A DNA stretch of 64,000 nt from Actinacidiphila cocklensis (GTDB lineage: Bacteria; Actinomycetota; Actinomycetes; Streptomycetales; Streptomycetaceae), in the NCBI RefSeq assembly GCF_907177275.1, contig NZ_CAJSLV010000073.1:1-64000 (forward strand), in the 5' to 3' direction. The notes under the pieces are model-generated. The model was not told the DNA's origin and searched no databases. It worked only from the letters and a program-made list of their open reading frames with translations. Below are positions 26,725 to 35,708 of the stretch, piece after piece. Positions within the stretch are counted from its first letter, which is position 1; the number at the start of each line of letters is the position of its first letter. Made by a program: the position numbers and the translations under genes.

Positions 26725-27444
26725 ATGCGTAAGAACTCGACGATGAAGAACCGCACCCCGAAGTCCGTGAACCGCCGCCGGGCTGCCGTGGTGACCGGAG
26801 GACTGGTCGCGGCGCTCGCGCTGGGCTCGACCGCAGCGTTCGCCGCGAGCGGCGCGCACGAGGCGGCTCCCGCCTCGACCACCACCACCGCGAGCACCAG
26901 CAGCGTCGCCGACGTGCTGGCCAAGCAGGCGACCGCGCAGAAGGACGCCGCCGCGCAGGCCAAGGCCAAGGTGAAGGCCGCCGCGGACGCGAAGAAGCGC
27001 GCCGCCGTCAAGGCCGCCGCCGACCGCAAGGCCCGGATAGCCGGCTGGATGACCCCGGCCGCCCACTACGTGCTCGGCGCCGGCTACCACCAGGTCGGCT
27101 CGCACTGGATCAACACCCACTCCGGCCAGGACTTCGTCGTGCCGTCCGGCACCTCGGTGCGGGCCGCGCACACCGGCACCGTCGTGACGGCGGGCTGGGG
27201 CGGCGCGTACGGCAACAACATCGTGATCAAGCACGGCGCGCACCTGTACACCCAGTACGGCCACCTGTCGAAGATCGGTGTGCACCTCGGCCAGAACGTC
27301 ATCACCGGCCAGGAGATCGGCAAGTCCGGCTCCACCGGAAACTCGACCGGCCCGCACCTGCACTTCGAGGTCCGCACCACCCCGGTCTACGGCTCCTCCG
27401 TCGAGCCGCTGCACTTCCTGCGCGCCCACGGCGTGAACCCGTAA
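26725..27444 (+). CDS. Secreted M23 peptidase (LytM-type murein hydrolase)
   Basis: A 239-residue secreted protein predicted to cut peptidoglycan cross-links. The N-terminal signal region is RRRAAVVTGGLVAALALGST with a likely cleavage after AFA. A threonine/serine stretch and an alanine-lysine-rich coiled-coil (about 65-105) follow. The M23 domain covers about 110-235, with zinc and catalytic motifs HSGQDF and GPHLHFEV, so it should be active. The ATG at 26725 is preceded by GAGG at a rather long spacing; the ATG at 26743 is an alternative. Transcription is preceded by a leader with two hairpins. Confidence 0.9.
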   Translation: MRKNSTMKNRTPKSVNRRRAAVVTGGLVAALALGSTAAFAASGAHEAAPASTTTTASTSSVADVLAKQATAQKDAAAQAKAKVKAAADAKKRAAVKAAADRKARIAGWMTPAAHYVLGAGYHQVGSHWINTHSGQDFVVPSGTSVRAAHTGTVVTAGWGGAYGNNIVIKHGAHLYTQYGHLSKIGVHLGQNVITGQEIGKSGSTGNSTGPHLHFEVRTTPVYGSSVEPLHFLRAHGVNP

Positions 27445-27482
27445 GCAGCACAGCGCAAAGCGTCAACCGGCCGCCGGGCGAG

Positions 27483-28106
27483 TCAACCCGTAAGGATGCT
27501 CGCCTCGGCCTCGGCCTGGGCGACGAGATCGAGGGCGACCTCGAGGATGGCCGCGCGCTTCTCCTCGGGGTCGCCCTCGACGTTCTGCGTCACGAACATG
27601 CCGGCGTGCATCGCGAAGAGTGCGGTGACGCTGCGGACCTGCGCGGCGATCGGTGCCGCCGGGTCCTTGATCAGCTCGCCGAGCGCCTTCATGCTCGTGC
27701 GGAAGTTCTCGCCGACGGTCAGCTCGCGCACCGTCGCCTGGTTCTCCTGGATGAAGCGGAACAGGTCGACGGAGCTCCACAGGATGTCGCTGTAGCGCCG
27801 TAGCAGCTCCTGCTTGGTGGCCAGCGAGTGCGGCTGGGCCTCGGCCCAGGCGATCAGGTCCCGCAGCGGCTGCGCCAGGTCCTCGGCGACGCTGCTGAGG
27901 ATGTCTTCCTTGGTCTTGAAGTGGTAGTACAGCGCGGCTTTCGTGACGTCGAGCCGCTCGGCGATCTCGCGGAGCGAGGTCTTCTCGTAGCCCTGCTCGG
28001 CGAACAGTTCAAGGGCGACCTGCTGGATACGGCGGCGCGTGTCGCTTCTGCGCGGCTGCGGGTGCTGCTGCGGTGTGCCCATTGCCTTGTCGCTCTCCTG
28101 CTGCAC
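27483..28106 (-). CDS. TetR-family regulator of the adjacent exporter
   Basis: A 207-residue repressor. The DNA-binding helix-turn-helix is at about 20-70 (RRRIQQVALELFAEQGYEKT, then IAERLDVTKAALYYHFKTKE), with an all-helical ligand-binding domain after it. The GTG at 28106 has GGAGGTGACGTA upstream and is preferred over the internal ATG at 28082. It is divergent from a multidrug MFS exporter across a 187-bp gap that holds a long inverted repeat, the classic layout of a drug-inducible efflux pair. Confidence 0.92.
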   Translation of the reverse strand: MQQESDKAMGTPQQHPQPRRSDTRRRIQQVALELFAEQGYEKTSLREIAERLDVTKAALYYHFKTKEDILSSVAEDLAQPLRDLIAWAEAQPHSLATKQELLRRYSDILWSSVDLFRFIQENQATVRELTVGENFRTSMKALGELIKDPAAPIAAQVRSVTALFAMHAGMFVTQNVEGDPEEKRAAILEVALDLVAQAEAEASILTG

Positions 28107-28178
28107 TACGTCACCTCCACTTCAGGGAGTGTGACCGGCCAGAAGCCCTAACCGTAGGGCCTGCTTCCGAGGCTACGC

Positions 28179-28252
28179 ACTTACTTGACGCCCGGCTAGT
28201 AAACAACGTACCTTGCTGCTACGTAGATCTGCTAGCCGGGCGGCAAGTAAGT
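28179..28252. promoter_or_regulatory. 21-bp inverted repeat in the TetR/exporter promoter region
   Basis: The arms 28179-28199 and 28232-28252 match at 20 of 21 positions when one is reverse-complemented (ACTTACTTG..CCCGGCTAG), separated by 32 bp. The centre holds a second dyad, ACGTA/TACGT. The exporter start is 41 bases downstream of the right arm. Two TetR sites in opposite orientation, or one extended operator, would explain it. Confidence 0.75.
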
Positions 28253-28293
28253 ACCACTGAAAAAACCGCCCCACCCGGGGGAGGAAACCGGTC

Positions 28294-29886
28294 ATGTCCC
28301 AGACCGAAACAGCCAAGCCGGCGTCGCCGGACCCGTCCGGCGGGAGCGCCGGAGACGGTCCGCGCCAGCGCAGCGTGCGCGTGGTGATGGTCGGTCTGAT
28401 GATCGCCATGCTGCTCGCGATGCTCGACAACATGATCGTCGGCACCGCGATGCCCACCATCGTCGGCGAGCTCGGCGGCCTCGAACACCTGTCGTGGGTC
28501 GTCACGGCCTACACGCTGGCCACCGCCGCCTCCACCCCGATCTGGGGCAAGCTCGGCGACATGTACGGCCGCAAGGGCATCTTCCTCACCTCGATCGTGA
28601 TGTTCCTGATCGGGTCCGCGGCCTCCGGCATGGCGCAGAGCATGGACCAGCTGATCGGCTTCCGGGCCTTCCAGGGCCTGGGCGCCGGCGGTCTGATGGT
28701 CGGCGTGATGGCGATCATCGGCGAGATGATCCCGCCCCGTGAGCGCGGCAAGTACCAGGGCCTCATCGCCGGCGTCATGGCCATCGCCATGATCGGCGGC
28801 CCGCTGGTCGGCGGCTCCATCACCGACAACTGGGGATGGCGCTGGAGCTTCTACATCAACCTGCCGATCGGCGTCGTCGCCCTCGCGATGGTCACCATCG
28901 TCCTGCACCTGCCCAAGAAGCGCAGCGAAGGCCGGATCGACTACTGGGGCGCCTCCCTGCTCACCGTCGCGATCACCTCGCTGGTCCTGCTGACCACCTG
29001 GGGCGGCACGCAGTACGCCTGGGGCTCCGTGCAGATCATCGGCCTGCTGGTGCTGGGCCTGGCGACGCTGGCCGCCTTCGTCTACGCCGAGACCCGCGCG
29101 CCCGAGCCGATCATGCCGCTGCGGATCTTCCGCAACGCGAACTTCTCGCTCATCTCGGCGATCGGCTTCCTGGTCGGCTTCACGATGTTCGGCGCGATGA
29201 CCTTCCTGCCGCTCTACCAGCAGACCGTCCAGGGCGCCTCGGCGACCAACTCCGGCCTGCTGCTGCTGCCGATGCTGCTCGCGATGATGGTCGTCTCGAT
29301 GATCGCCGGCCGGGTCACCACCTCCACCGGCCGCTACAAGATCTTCCCGATCATCGGCGGCGGCCTGATCACCGTCGGCCTGGTCCTGCTGTCGATGATG
29401 GACGTCCACACCACCCGCCTCACCTCCGGCATCTACATGGCGGTCCTGGGCGCGGGCATGGGCTTCATCATGCAGATCACCATGCTGATCGCGCAGAACA
29501 GCGTCGACATGCGGGACATGGGCGTCGGCTCGTCGTCCGCGACGCTCTTCCGCACGATCGGCGGCTCCTTCGGTGTCTCGCTGTTCGGTGCGCTGTTCTC
29601 GCACAAGATCCAGCACGGCATGGAGTCCTCCGCCGCCGGTGCCGCCGCCACGAAGGGCGGCGCCCAGATGGACCCGGCGACCATCGCGAAGTTCCCGCCG
29701 GACGTGAAGAACGCGTACTTCCACGCGGTGGCCTCGGGTACGCACGCGGTCTTCCTGTGGGGCGCGGTGATCTCGGTGCTCGGCTTCCTGGCCGCCTGGT
29801 TCATCGTCGAGACCCCGCTGCGGGGTGCCGCCTCGAAGGAGGCTCCCTCGCTGGAGGACGAGCCGCTGATGGCCGACGCGATCTGA
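28294..29886 (+). CDS. DHA2-family MFS multidrug exporter
   Basis: A 530-residue proton-coupled drug exporter with about 14 predicted transmembrane helices, the DHA2 (DHA14) pattern. Motif A is GKLGDMYGRKG after helix 2, and the antiporter motif C appears as AIAMIGGPLVGG. MLDNMIVGTAMPTIVGEL marks helix 1 (motif D1). The ATG at 28294 follows GGAGG. Control by the divergent TetR protein through the long inverted repeat is likely. The substrate cannot be predicted from sequence. Confidence 0.94.
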   Translation: MSQTETAKPASPDPSGGSAGDGPRQRSVRVVMVGLMIAMLLAMLDNMIVGTAMPTIVGELGGLEHLSWVVTAYTLATAASTPIWGKLGDMYGRKGIFLTSIVMFLIGSAASGMAQSMDQLIGFRAFQGLGAGGLMVGVMAIIGEMIPPRERGKYQGLIAGVMAIAMIGGPLVGGSITDNWGWRWSFYINLPIGVVALAMVTIVLHLPKKRSEGRIDYWGASLLTVAITSLVLLTTWGGTQYAWGSVQIIGLLVLGLATLAAFVYAETRAPEPIMPLRIFRNANFSLISAIGFLVGFTMFGAMTFLPLYQQTVQGASATNSGLLLLPMLLAMMVVSMIAGRVTTSTGRYKIFPIIGGGLITVGLVLLSMMDVHTTRLTSGIYMAVLGAGMGFIMQITMLIAQNSVDMRDMGVGSSSATLFRTIGGSFGVSLFGALFSHKIQHGMESSAAGAAATKGGAQMDPATIAKFPPDVKNAYFHAVASGTHAVFLWGAVISVLGFLAAWFIVETPLRGAASKEAPSLEDEPLMADAI

Positions 29887-29918
29887 CCCTCCGGCCGGGT
29901 TCCGCCCGCCCTGCCCCT

Positions 29919-29951
29919 CAGCCCCCCGTGCCCTCGCCGGCCCGGGGGCTG
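29919..29951. terminator. Hairpin between convergent exporter and Nudix genes
   Basis: CAGCCCCC and GGGGGCTG are 8-bp arms in the 82-bp gap between two convergent stops, suiting a bidirectional terminator. Confidence 0.5.
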
Positions 29952-29968
29952 ATCGCTGCCCTGGGGGC

Positions 29969-30415
29969 TCAGTCCCACCCTCGGAGGGTGACGCCGGGGG
30001 TGCCGCCGGAGAGGTAGGCGTGCAGGGCGATGCCGATCGTGGGCACGAAGTCCCCGGGCACGGCGTCCAGCGGCGTCCAGCAGACCTCGGTGTGCTTGCC
30101 CGGCTCCCGGTTCTCCGGCTCGCCCTCCCACTCGTGCGTCACGAACACGACGGTCAGGAACCCGTTGGGCGACTCCACGCCCCACGCCCCGTGCACGACC
30201 TGCGCCAGCCGCAGCGCCTCGGGCCTGACGACCAGCCCCGTCTCCTCCCGCAGCTCCCGCACGGCCGTCACGGTGACCGGCTCCCCCGGATCACTCTTCC
30301 CGATCGGCAGATCCCACAGCCCCCGCCCGTACTTGGCCCCCGCCCCCCGCCGCAGCAGCACCACCCGCTCCCGCTCCAGGTCATGCACGATGACCGCGGC
30401 GGCCAGCAGCGTCAT
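29969..30415 (-). CDS. Nudix hydrolase
   Basis: A 148-residue Nudix-family pyrophosphohydrolase. The Nudix box is intact as GKSDPGEPVTVTAVRELREE plus TGL, with the RELREE metal-binding helix. It opens with AAAVIVHDLERERVVLLRRG and retains the WDLPIGK strand. Substrates are nucleoside diphosphates linked to another group; the specific one is unknown. It is the last gene of a four-gene operon (regulator, GNAT, 53-residue protein, Nudix), 40 bp after the small gene. Confidence 0.9.
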   Translation of the reverse strand: MTLLAAAVIVHDLERERVVLLRRGAGAKYGRGLWDLPIGKSDPGEPVTVTAVRELREETGLVVRPEALRLAQVVHGAWGVESPNGFLTVVFVTHEWEGEPENREPGKHTEVCWTPLDAVPGDFVPTIGIALHAYLSGGTPGVTLRGWD

Positions 30416-30455
30416 CGCCCCGGTCGCGGGCGCGAGCGCGGATTCCCTGCCCGGT

Positions 30456-30617
30456 TCAGTGTGAATCCCGCACCGCCTCGAAGATGTCCGCGTCGGTCTC
30501 CCGCTGCGGCGTCTCCTCCCACGGCGCCACGTAGCCGGCCTTCGGCTCCCCGGGGAAGTGCTTTTGTACGCCGGTGATCCACGCTTCGCGGAAGACCCGC
30601 CCTGGCTCGTAGGTCAT
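30456..30617 (-). CDS. Small hypothetical protein (53 aa)
   Basis: A 53-residue acidic protein beginning MTYEPGRVFREAWITGVQKH and ending DADIFEAVRDSH, with a conserved-looking core GYVAPWEETPQRET. It has no membrane segment. A clear GAGGAG site five bases before the ATG and its tight place between a GNAT gene (31 bp upstream) and a Nudix gene (40 bp downstream) argue that it is coded. Its function is unknown; it may assist its operon neighbours. Confidence 0.75.
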   Translation of the reverse strand: MTYEPGRVFREAWITGVQKHFPGEPKAGYVAPWEETPQRETDADIFEAVRDSH

Positions 30618-30648
30618 GCAACTCCTCGTTGAGCTCCCGCGACCGTCT

Positions 30649-31218
30649 TCAGCCGGCGCGGGCGATGAGTAGGTCGTAGGTATCGTCCCCGTTCCGGTAC
30701 GGACCCGCGTAGCGGTAGCCGAGACGTTCGTAGAGGGTACGGCCGCGGGAGTTGGCGGGACTGACGAGGAGGGACGTCCAGCGGGGGGCCACGGCCTGCA
30801 CGAGGCGCTCGTGGAGGCGGGTTCCGATGCCGCGTGACTGCCACCCGGGGCGGACGGCCAACTCGCACAGGCCCATCAGATCCTCCCGGGCTTCTGCGGG
30901 GATATCAGGGAGGAGTTCTTCGCCGTACCAATACTCGGCGGTGCAGGGGAATCCGTAGCCGAAGCCGACGAGCGTGCCCGCTTCGTAGGCGACGGCAAGG
31001 GTGAAACCAGCATGCCGGAAATGGCCGTTGATCTGCTGGCGGAGCGACTCGACTCCGTGCACGCGGCCGTCCTCGCCGCCGGCGGCGAGTTCGGGGTGGG
31101 CGCTGGCCCATACGTCGGCCAGGGTGTCGACCAGGGGCTGGCTCTGACTCACTGCGTGGACGCGTATGACGATCTCGCCACCCACGGCCGGGGCGTGGGC
31201 TGTCTCGGTGGGTCTCAC
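30649..31218 (-). CDS. GNAT-family N-acetyltransferase
   Basis: A 189-residue acetyl-CoA-dependent transferase. The GNAT core reads LVGFGYGFPC, LCELAVRPGWQSRGIGTRLH (acetyl-CoA pyrophosphate loop) and SLLVSPANSRGRTLYERLGY, all in family order. The GTG at 31218 has GAGGAGAGG just upstream and starts 10 bp after the regulator stop, so both are in one operon. The acceptor substrate is not evident; GNATs beside Nudix genes often act on small metabolites or antibiotics. Confidence 0.9.
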   Translation of the reverse strand: MRPTETAHAPAVGGEIVIRVHAVSQSQPLVDTLADVWASAHPELAAGGEDGRVHGVESLRQQINGHFRHAGFTLAVAYEAGTLVGFGYGFPCTAEYWYGEELLPDIPAEAREDLMGLCELAVRPGWQSRGIGTRLHERLVQAVAPRWTSLLVSPANSRGRTLYERLGYRYAGPYRNGDDTYDLLIARAG

Positions 31219-31228
31219 AGGCCTCTCC

Positions 31229-32557
31229 TCAGACGGCGTCAAGAGCCAGGGCTCGGTGTTTTGCCAGCCATTCAGAAGCCACAGGGACCTTCGCGTGGCC
31301 CTGAAGGGCGGTCTCGATCTCACGTAACGCATCGAGTAGGCGGCGAGACCTCACGTCCGGGACGAACGTCAGGACTTCATGCGCGGCGGGCACGGCGGCA
31401 TCGAGATCGGGTCTGTCGCGGACGGCGTTCTGCACGGCGACATCGGCGAGGTAAAGGGCGCGGTTGCGGGCGAAGCCGCTGCCGAACAGGAGCACGGCTT
31501 GCTCGGCGCCGTATGCGGCGCGCTCGTGCTGGCCCAAGTCGGCACGGCAGAGAGCTTCGAGGCCGGCCAGTTCTGCGGGAGTGAAGAACTCCAGCCAAGC
31601 AGGGTCACCGTCGCGCGGCCCCTTTGCGTATTGGGCGTGCGCTGTGATGACCGCGGCATCGCATGCGCCTTTGTCTCCGATAAGCGCCCAGCCGCTTGCC
31701 TCCCGCATGGCGAACAGCGCCTGCATGCGGGGAGAACCGAGTGGAGCGGCAGCGCTGCCGGCGGCTTGTGCGGCACTCACCGCTTCCCGTGGGCGTCCGC
31801 TTGCCTTGGCCAACAAGGACAGACAACCGAAACTGTGTGCTTCCAGCCATGGATCCTGAGCAAGCCGAGCGGCAGCCAGCGCCTCGTTGTAAAGGGACCT
31901 GGCATCGGCGTGCAGCCCCGAGTCGTACGAGAACCAGCCCGCGGCAATGGAGAGGGCTCCGGTGGCCGAACGCAGGAGGCGCCCCGTGGCGTGGGTGAAG
32001 CGACCCTCGTTCAGCCATTCGTAGCTGGTGTGGAGCGCCCTTGCGGCCTCCCGGCGCAGAGCAGCGGAACCGTGGTCGTGGTCGTGCGTGTACAGCGCCT
32101 GAGTCGACGCAACGACACTGCGCACCTCGCGCATGCCCATCCGGCGACCGGAACTGTCCGGCCGGCGGTGGCCCAGGGCTATGCCGGTGACCGAGCCTGC
32201 CCCGTCCCGAAGGAAGCTGCGCCGTTCCACCTCGGTGACGTCCGCCTTTCGCGTGTACGGCTGGTATGCCTCCGCCAAGGCGGCCGGGGCCGTTGCGGGT
32301 GTCGCACGACGGGCAGCGAACCCCAGGTCTGCCAGCGAACGGCCGGTGATCTCGTGGAGGACGCGTTCGTAGACCGGGCGGGGCCTGGCGACCGTGCCCA
32401 GTTCCCACGCGGCGATCAGGCGCGCCGTGCAGCCGGTGTTCTCACCCATCGCCGCCGCCGTGGCGTTGATGTGGCGGGCGAACTCGTCGCGGCTCATCCG
32501 GAAGTGCGCTTCGCGCACCTCGCGGATGACGGGGTTGGGCGTGGCGTCTGCGGTCAT
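31229..32557 (-). CDS. XRE regulator with tetratricopeptide-type C-terminus
   Basis: A 442-residue regulator of a type frequent in Streptomyces. The N-terminal helix-turn-helix (about 15-75) includes HFRMSRDEFARHINATAAAM and CTARLIAAWELGTV. From about 140 on, the chain is built of helical pairs such as ALHTSYEWLNEGRFTHATGR, resembling tetratricopeptide repeats that could bind a peptide or protein. It leads the four-gene operon and is divergent from an ATP-binding protein gene 206 bp away. The start has GGAG upstream. Confidence 0.85.
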   Translation of the reverse strand: MTADATPNPVIREVREAHFRMSRDEFARHINATAAAMGENTGCTARLIAAWELGTVARPRPVYERVLHEITGRSLADLGFAARRATPATAPAALAEAYQPYTRKADVTEVERRSFLRDGAGSVTGIALGHRRPDSSGRRMGMREVRSVVASTQALYTHDHDHGSAALRREAARALHTSYEWLNEGRFTHATGRLLRSATGALSIAAGWFSYDSGLHADARSLYNEALAAARLAQDPWLEAHSFGCLSLLAKASGRPREAVSAAQAAGSAAAPLGSPRMQALFAMREASGWALIGDKGACDAAVITAHAQYAKGPRDGDPAWLEFFTPAELAGLEALCRADLGQHERAAYGAEQAVLLFGSGFARNRALYLADVAVQNAVRDRPDLDAAVPAAHEVLTFVPDVRSRRLLDALREIETALQGHAKVPVASEWLAKHRALALDAV

Positions 32558-32763
32558 CTCGACTCCGGCGCTACAACTCGTGGACGTTCCGAACGTAGCC
32601 GCTGAGGGGGCGCGTTGGAGGCTGCATGCCCGTCGAGGGCGACTCCGATGCGCGAATTGCATGCTTCTTACATGCCGGTGGCCACGCGATCGCCCACCGG
32701 CGTCCGCTTTTCTCGATGCCGTAAGCACCGGAGCCCTGGCTCCTTTCGGATCGGAGATCGCAC

Positions 32764-33561
32764 ATGCCGAGCGCCACTGTCACTGCCCGCACCCGGCCGT
32801 CCATGCGGGTACGGCATCAGGTCGCACTCGGCCTCGGCTCTGACCTCTCGGAGGTCGGCCGCGCACGCCGCGAAGTGCGTGAGTGCCTGGTCGCCTGGCG
32901 GCAGGACGAGGCCGCGGACTCCGTGCTGCTGGTGCTCAGCGAACTCGTCGGCAACGCCTTACGGCACGCGCCAAGCTCGATCACCGAACTGACCGTGACC
33001 ACGGGCAGTGACGAGGTACTCCTCGAAGTACGTGACGGCTCGCGGAAGCCTCCCGCCATGAACCCGCACCCCGATCCGTACGGAGAGACCGGCCGTGGGC
33101 TGGCCCTGGTGGACGTACTGGCCCGCGACTGGGGCTGGATGCCGCACGCGGACGGTACGAAGACCACCTGGGCCGTCCTGCCCGCGACTGCGGTGACCGA
33201 CTTCGTCCCCGCCCTCCTCCCCGTGTGCCGCGCCCGCCGCTCGCTGCCCGAGCGGCTCGTGCCCGCCGCACAGGCGCTGGCGCCGGCCGCCGCCGGGGAG
33301 CCGGAGCACGTCGAGCGCGACCTGCGGTGCGTGTTGCAGGCGCACACCGCGGGCGCGCACCACGCGTACGTCATGCACCTCGACGGCCGGGACACCGGCT
33401 CGGTGTGGGGCCGGTGGGACCGTGACGACGGCCCGCCCGGCCCCGTCGTCCTGCCGGACTGCGGCGCCCCGGCGCCCGACCCACTCGACGAGGCCTGCTG
33501 CCAGTACGCGGGGCACCCCGGCGGGCACTGCTACCAGCTCACCGACCCCTGGCACCCGTAG
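32764..33561 (+). CDS. Anti-sigma-factor-type ATP-binding protein (HATPase_c_2)
   Basis: A 265-residue protein with a GHKL ATPase domain like RsbW/SpoIIAB at about 20-145. The N-box is LVLSELVGNALRHAP, and the G-box is GETGRGLALVDVLARDWGW. Such Streptomyces proteins usually act as anti-sigma factors or kinases of anti-anti-sigma partners. The C-terminal 120 residues are an unrelated extension rich in Cys, His and Pro (DEACCQYAGHPGGHCY), unusual for RsbW and possibly metal-binding. It is divergent from the XRE regulator. The ATG follows GGAG. Confidence 0.87.
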   Translation: MPSATVTARTRPSMRVRHQVALGLGSDLSEVGRARREVRECLVAWRQDEAADSVLLVLSELVGNALRHAPSSITELTVTTGSDEVLLEVRDGSRKPPAMNPHPDPYGETGRGLALVDVLARDWGWMPHADGTKTTWAVLPATAVTDFVPALLPVCRARRSLPERLVPAAQALAPAAAGEPEHVERDLRCVLQAHTAGAHHAYVMHLDGRDTGSVWGRWDRDDGPPGPVVLPDCGAPAPDPLDEACCQYAGHPGGHCYQLTDPWHP

Positions 33562-33788
33562 GCGCGGCAGCCGTGGCCCGATAGCGGCCCTTCACCCCCT
33601 TTAGCCCGTTTCCTCCGCGCCCGTTACACAACCGATGGGTTGCTGTGCGCCCGCTGTGCGCTCGCAGTCGCGGAAGCCTGACATCCGGTCCGTAACTTCG
33701 GCGCAGCCAGGGGGAAAGACCCGGGCGCGACCACGGCGGACTGACCTCCCGCCGGCGGCGCGTGGGCGGATTTCGGGGTGGAGGAACG

Positions 33789-34328
33789 ATGGCGGCGAGC
33801 GGCGCGGTGTTGGAGTTCGAGGAGTACGTGAGGACGCGGCAGGACGCCCTGCTGCGCAGCGCCCGCCGCCTCGTGCCGGACCCGATCGACGCGCAGGACC
33901 TGGTGCAGACCGCCCTGGTGCGCACCTACCCCCGGTGGGAGGGCATCGCCGACAAGACCCTCGCGGACGCGTACATGCGCCGGGTGATGATCAACACCAG
34001 GACCGAGTGGTGGCGCAACCGCAAGCTCGACGAGGTGCCCACCGGGGAACTGCCGGAGCCCAGCGTGGAGGACGGCAGCGAGCAGCGGGCGGACCGCGAG
34101 ATGCTGCGGGACGTGCTGGGGGTGCTCGCGCCCAAGCAGCGGCAGGTCGTGGTGCTGCGCCACTACGGGCAGCTGACGACCGAGGAGACCGCCCGGGTCC
34201 TGGGCATGTCCACAGGTACGGTGAAGAGCACGCTGCACCGGGCGCTCGCCCGTCTGCGGTACGAGCTGGAGCACGGCAGCTACGGCTACACGCGACCGGA
34301 GGCGGAGGAGGCGATGTGCGCCGCATAA
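33789..34328 (+). CDS. sigE: ECF sigma factor SigE
   Basis: A 179-residue ECF sigma factor of the SigE type that directs cell-envelope stress transcription in Streptomyces. Region 2 covers about 5-75 (FEEYVRTRQDALLRSARRL, then QDLVQTALVRTYPRW), and region 4 about 105-160 (LAPKQRQVVVLRHYGQLTTE, then STGTVKSTLHRALARLRYE). Identification rests on the downstream cseA, cseB and cseC, the same order as in S. coelicolor. There is no anti-sigma gene, as expected: control is transcriptional through CseB. The ATG follows GGAGGAACG. Confidence 0.93.
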   Translation: MAASGAVLEFEEYVRTRQDALLRSARRLVPDPIDAQDLVQTALVRTYPRWEGIADKTLADAYMRRVMINTRTEWWRNRKLDEVPTGELPEPSVEDGSEQRADREMLRDVLGVLAPKQRQVVVLRHYGQLTTEETARVLGMSTGTVKSTLHRALARLRYELEHGSYGYTRPEAEEAMCAA

Positions 34329-35014
34329 GACCCGGCACCGCAGCGATGGGCGCGCTGACCTGCGCGTGCGTCGTGGTGACGGGCTGCGGTACGACCGGCA
34401 CCGGTGCCCGCAAGGAGGGGCCGGCGCCCTCGCCCAGCCTGCGCAGGCCGGCCACCGCCCCCGCCCCCGCCATCGCCCGCGACCCGCAGGCGCTGGCCAC
34501 CATGGTCCGCCGGGACAGCAGCGTCAGCCAGGGTGTGCGCGAGGACCTGACGCCGTGCGCGGGCGACGACTACCCGATGGCCACGGATACCGGCGACCTC
34601 ACCGCGGGCGACGGCCCCGACCTGGTGGTCAACGTCACGACCTGCGGAGACGGCCTCGGCGTGGCCGCGTACGTCTACCGTATGGTGAACGGGAAATACC
34701 AGAACGTCTTCGCCGACGAGCGCCCCCCGGTGTACGGCAGCGTCGAGGACGGGCAACTGCAGATCATCCACGAGGTGTACAAGGTGGACGACCCGGTGTC
34801 GTACCCGACCGGGCAGGAGTCGGTGCTGTACGCGTGGCGCGACGGCCGCTTCGTACAGGTCGCGCGCAACTATGCCGACTTCGGCGCGCCCACCCCGACC
34901 GTACGGCCCGAGCCGACGTCCACCGAGCCGGCGCCGCGCCCCGACTCCGACCCGCTCGACCCCGACCTGCCGGCCGTGACCGCGGCGCCGTCGGCACCCG
35001 CGGCCGGGCGCTGA
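34316..35014 (+). CDS. cseA: CseA lipoprotein, negative modulator of the SigE pathway
   Basis: A 232-residue lipoprotein. The N-terminus is basic (VRRIRPG) followed by a hydrophobic stretch and the lipobox VVTGC, so it is exported and lipidated at Cys24. The extracytoplasmic part has RDPQALATMVRRDSSV and VVNVTTCGDGLGVAAYVYRM, and ends in a Pro/Asp-rich tail. In S. coelicolor CseA dampens sigE expression, probably by acting on CseC. The GTG lies inside the last codons of sigE (13-bp overlap) and has GGAGGAGGC upstream, so translation is coupled. Confidence 0.9.
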   Translation: MRRIRPGTAAMGALTCACVVVTGCGTTGTGARKEGPAPSPSLRRPATAPAPAIARDPQALATMVRRDSSVSQGVREDLTPCAGDDYPMATDTGDLTAGDGPDLVVNVTTCGDGLGVAAYVYRMVNGKYQNVFADERPPVYGSVEDGQLQIIHEVYKVDDPVSYPTGQESVLYAWRDGRFVQVARNYADFGAPTPTVRPEPTSTEPAPRPDSDPLDPDLPAVTAAPSAPAAGR

Positions 35015-35018
35015 GCCG

Positions 35019-35702
<684 letters not shown>

Positions 35703-35708
35703 GCGCCG

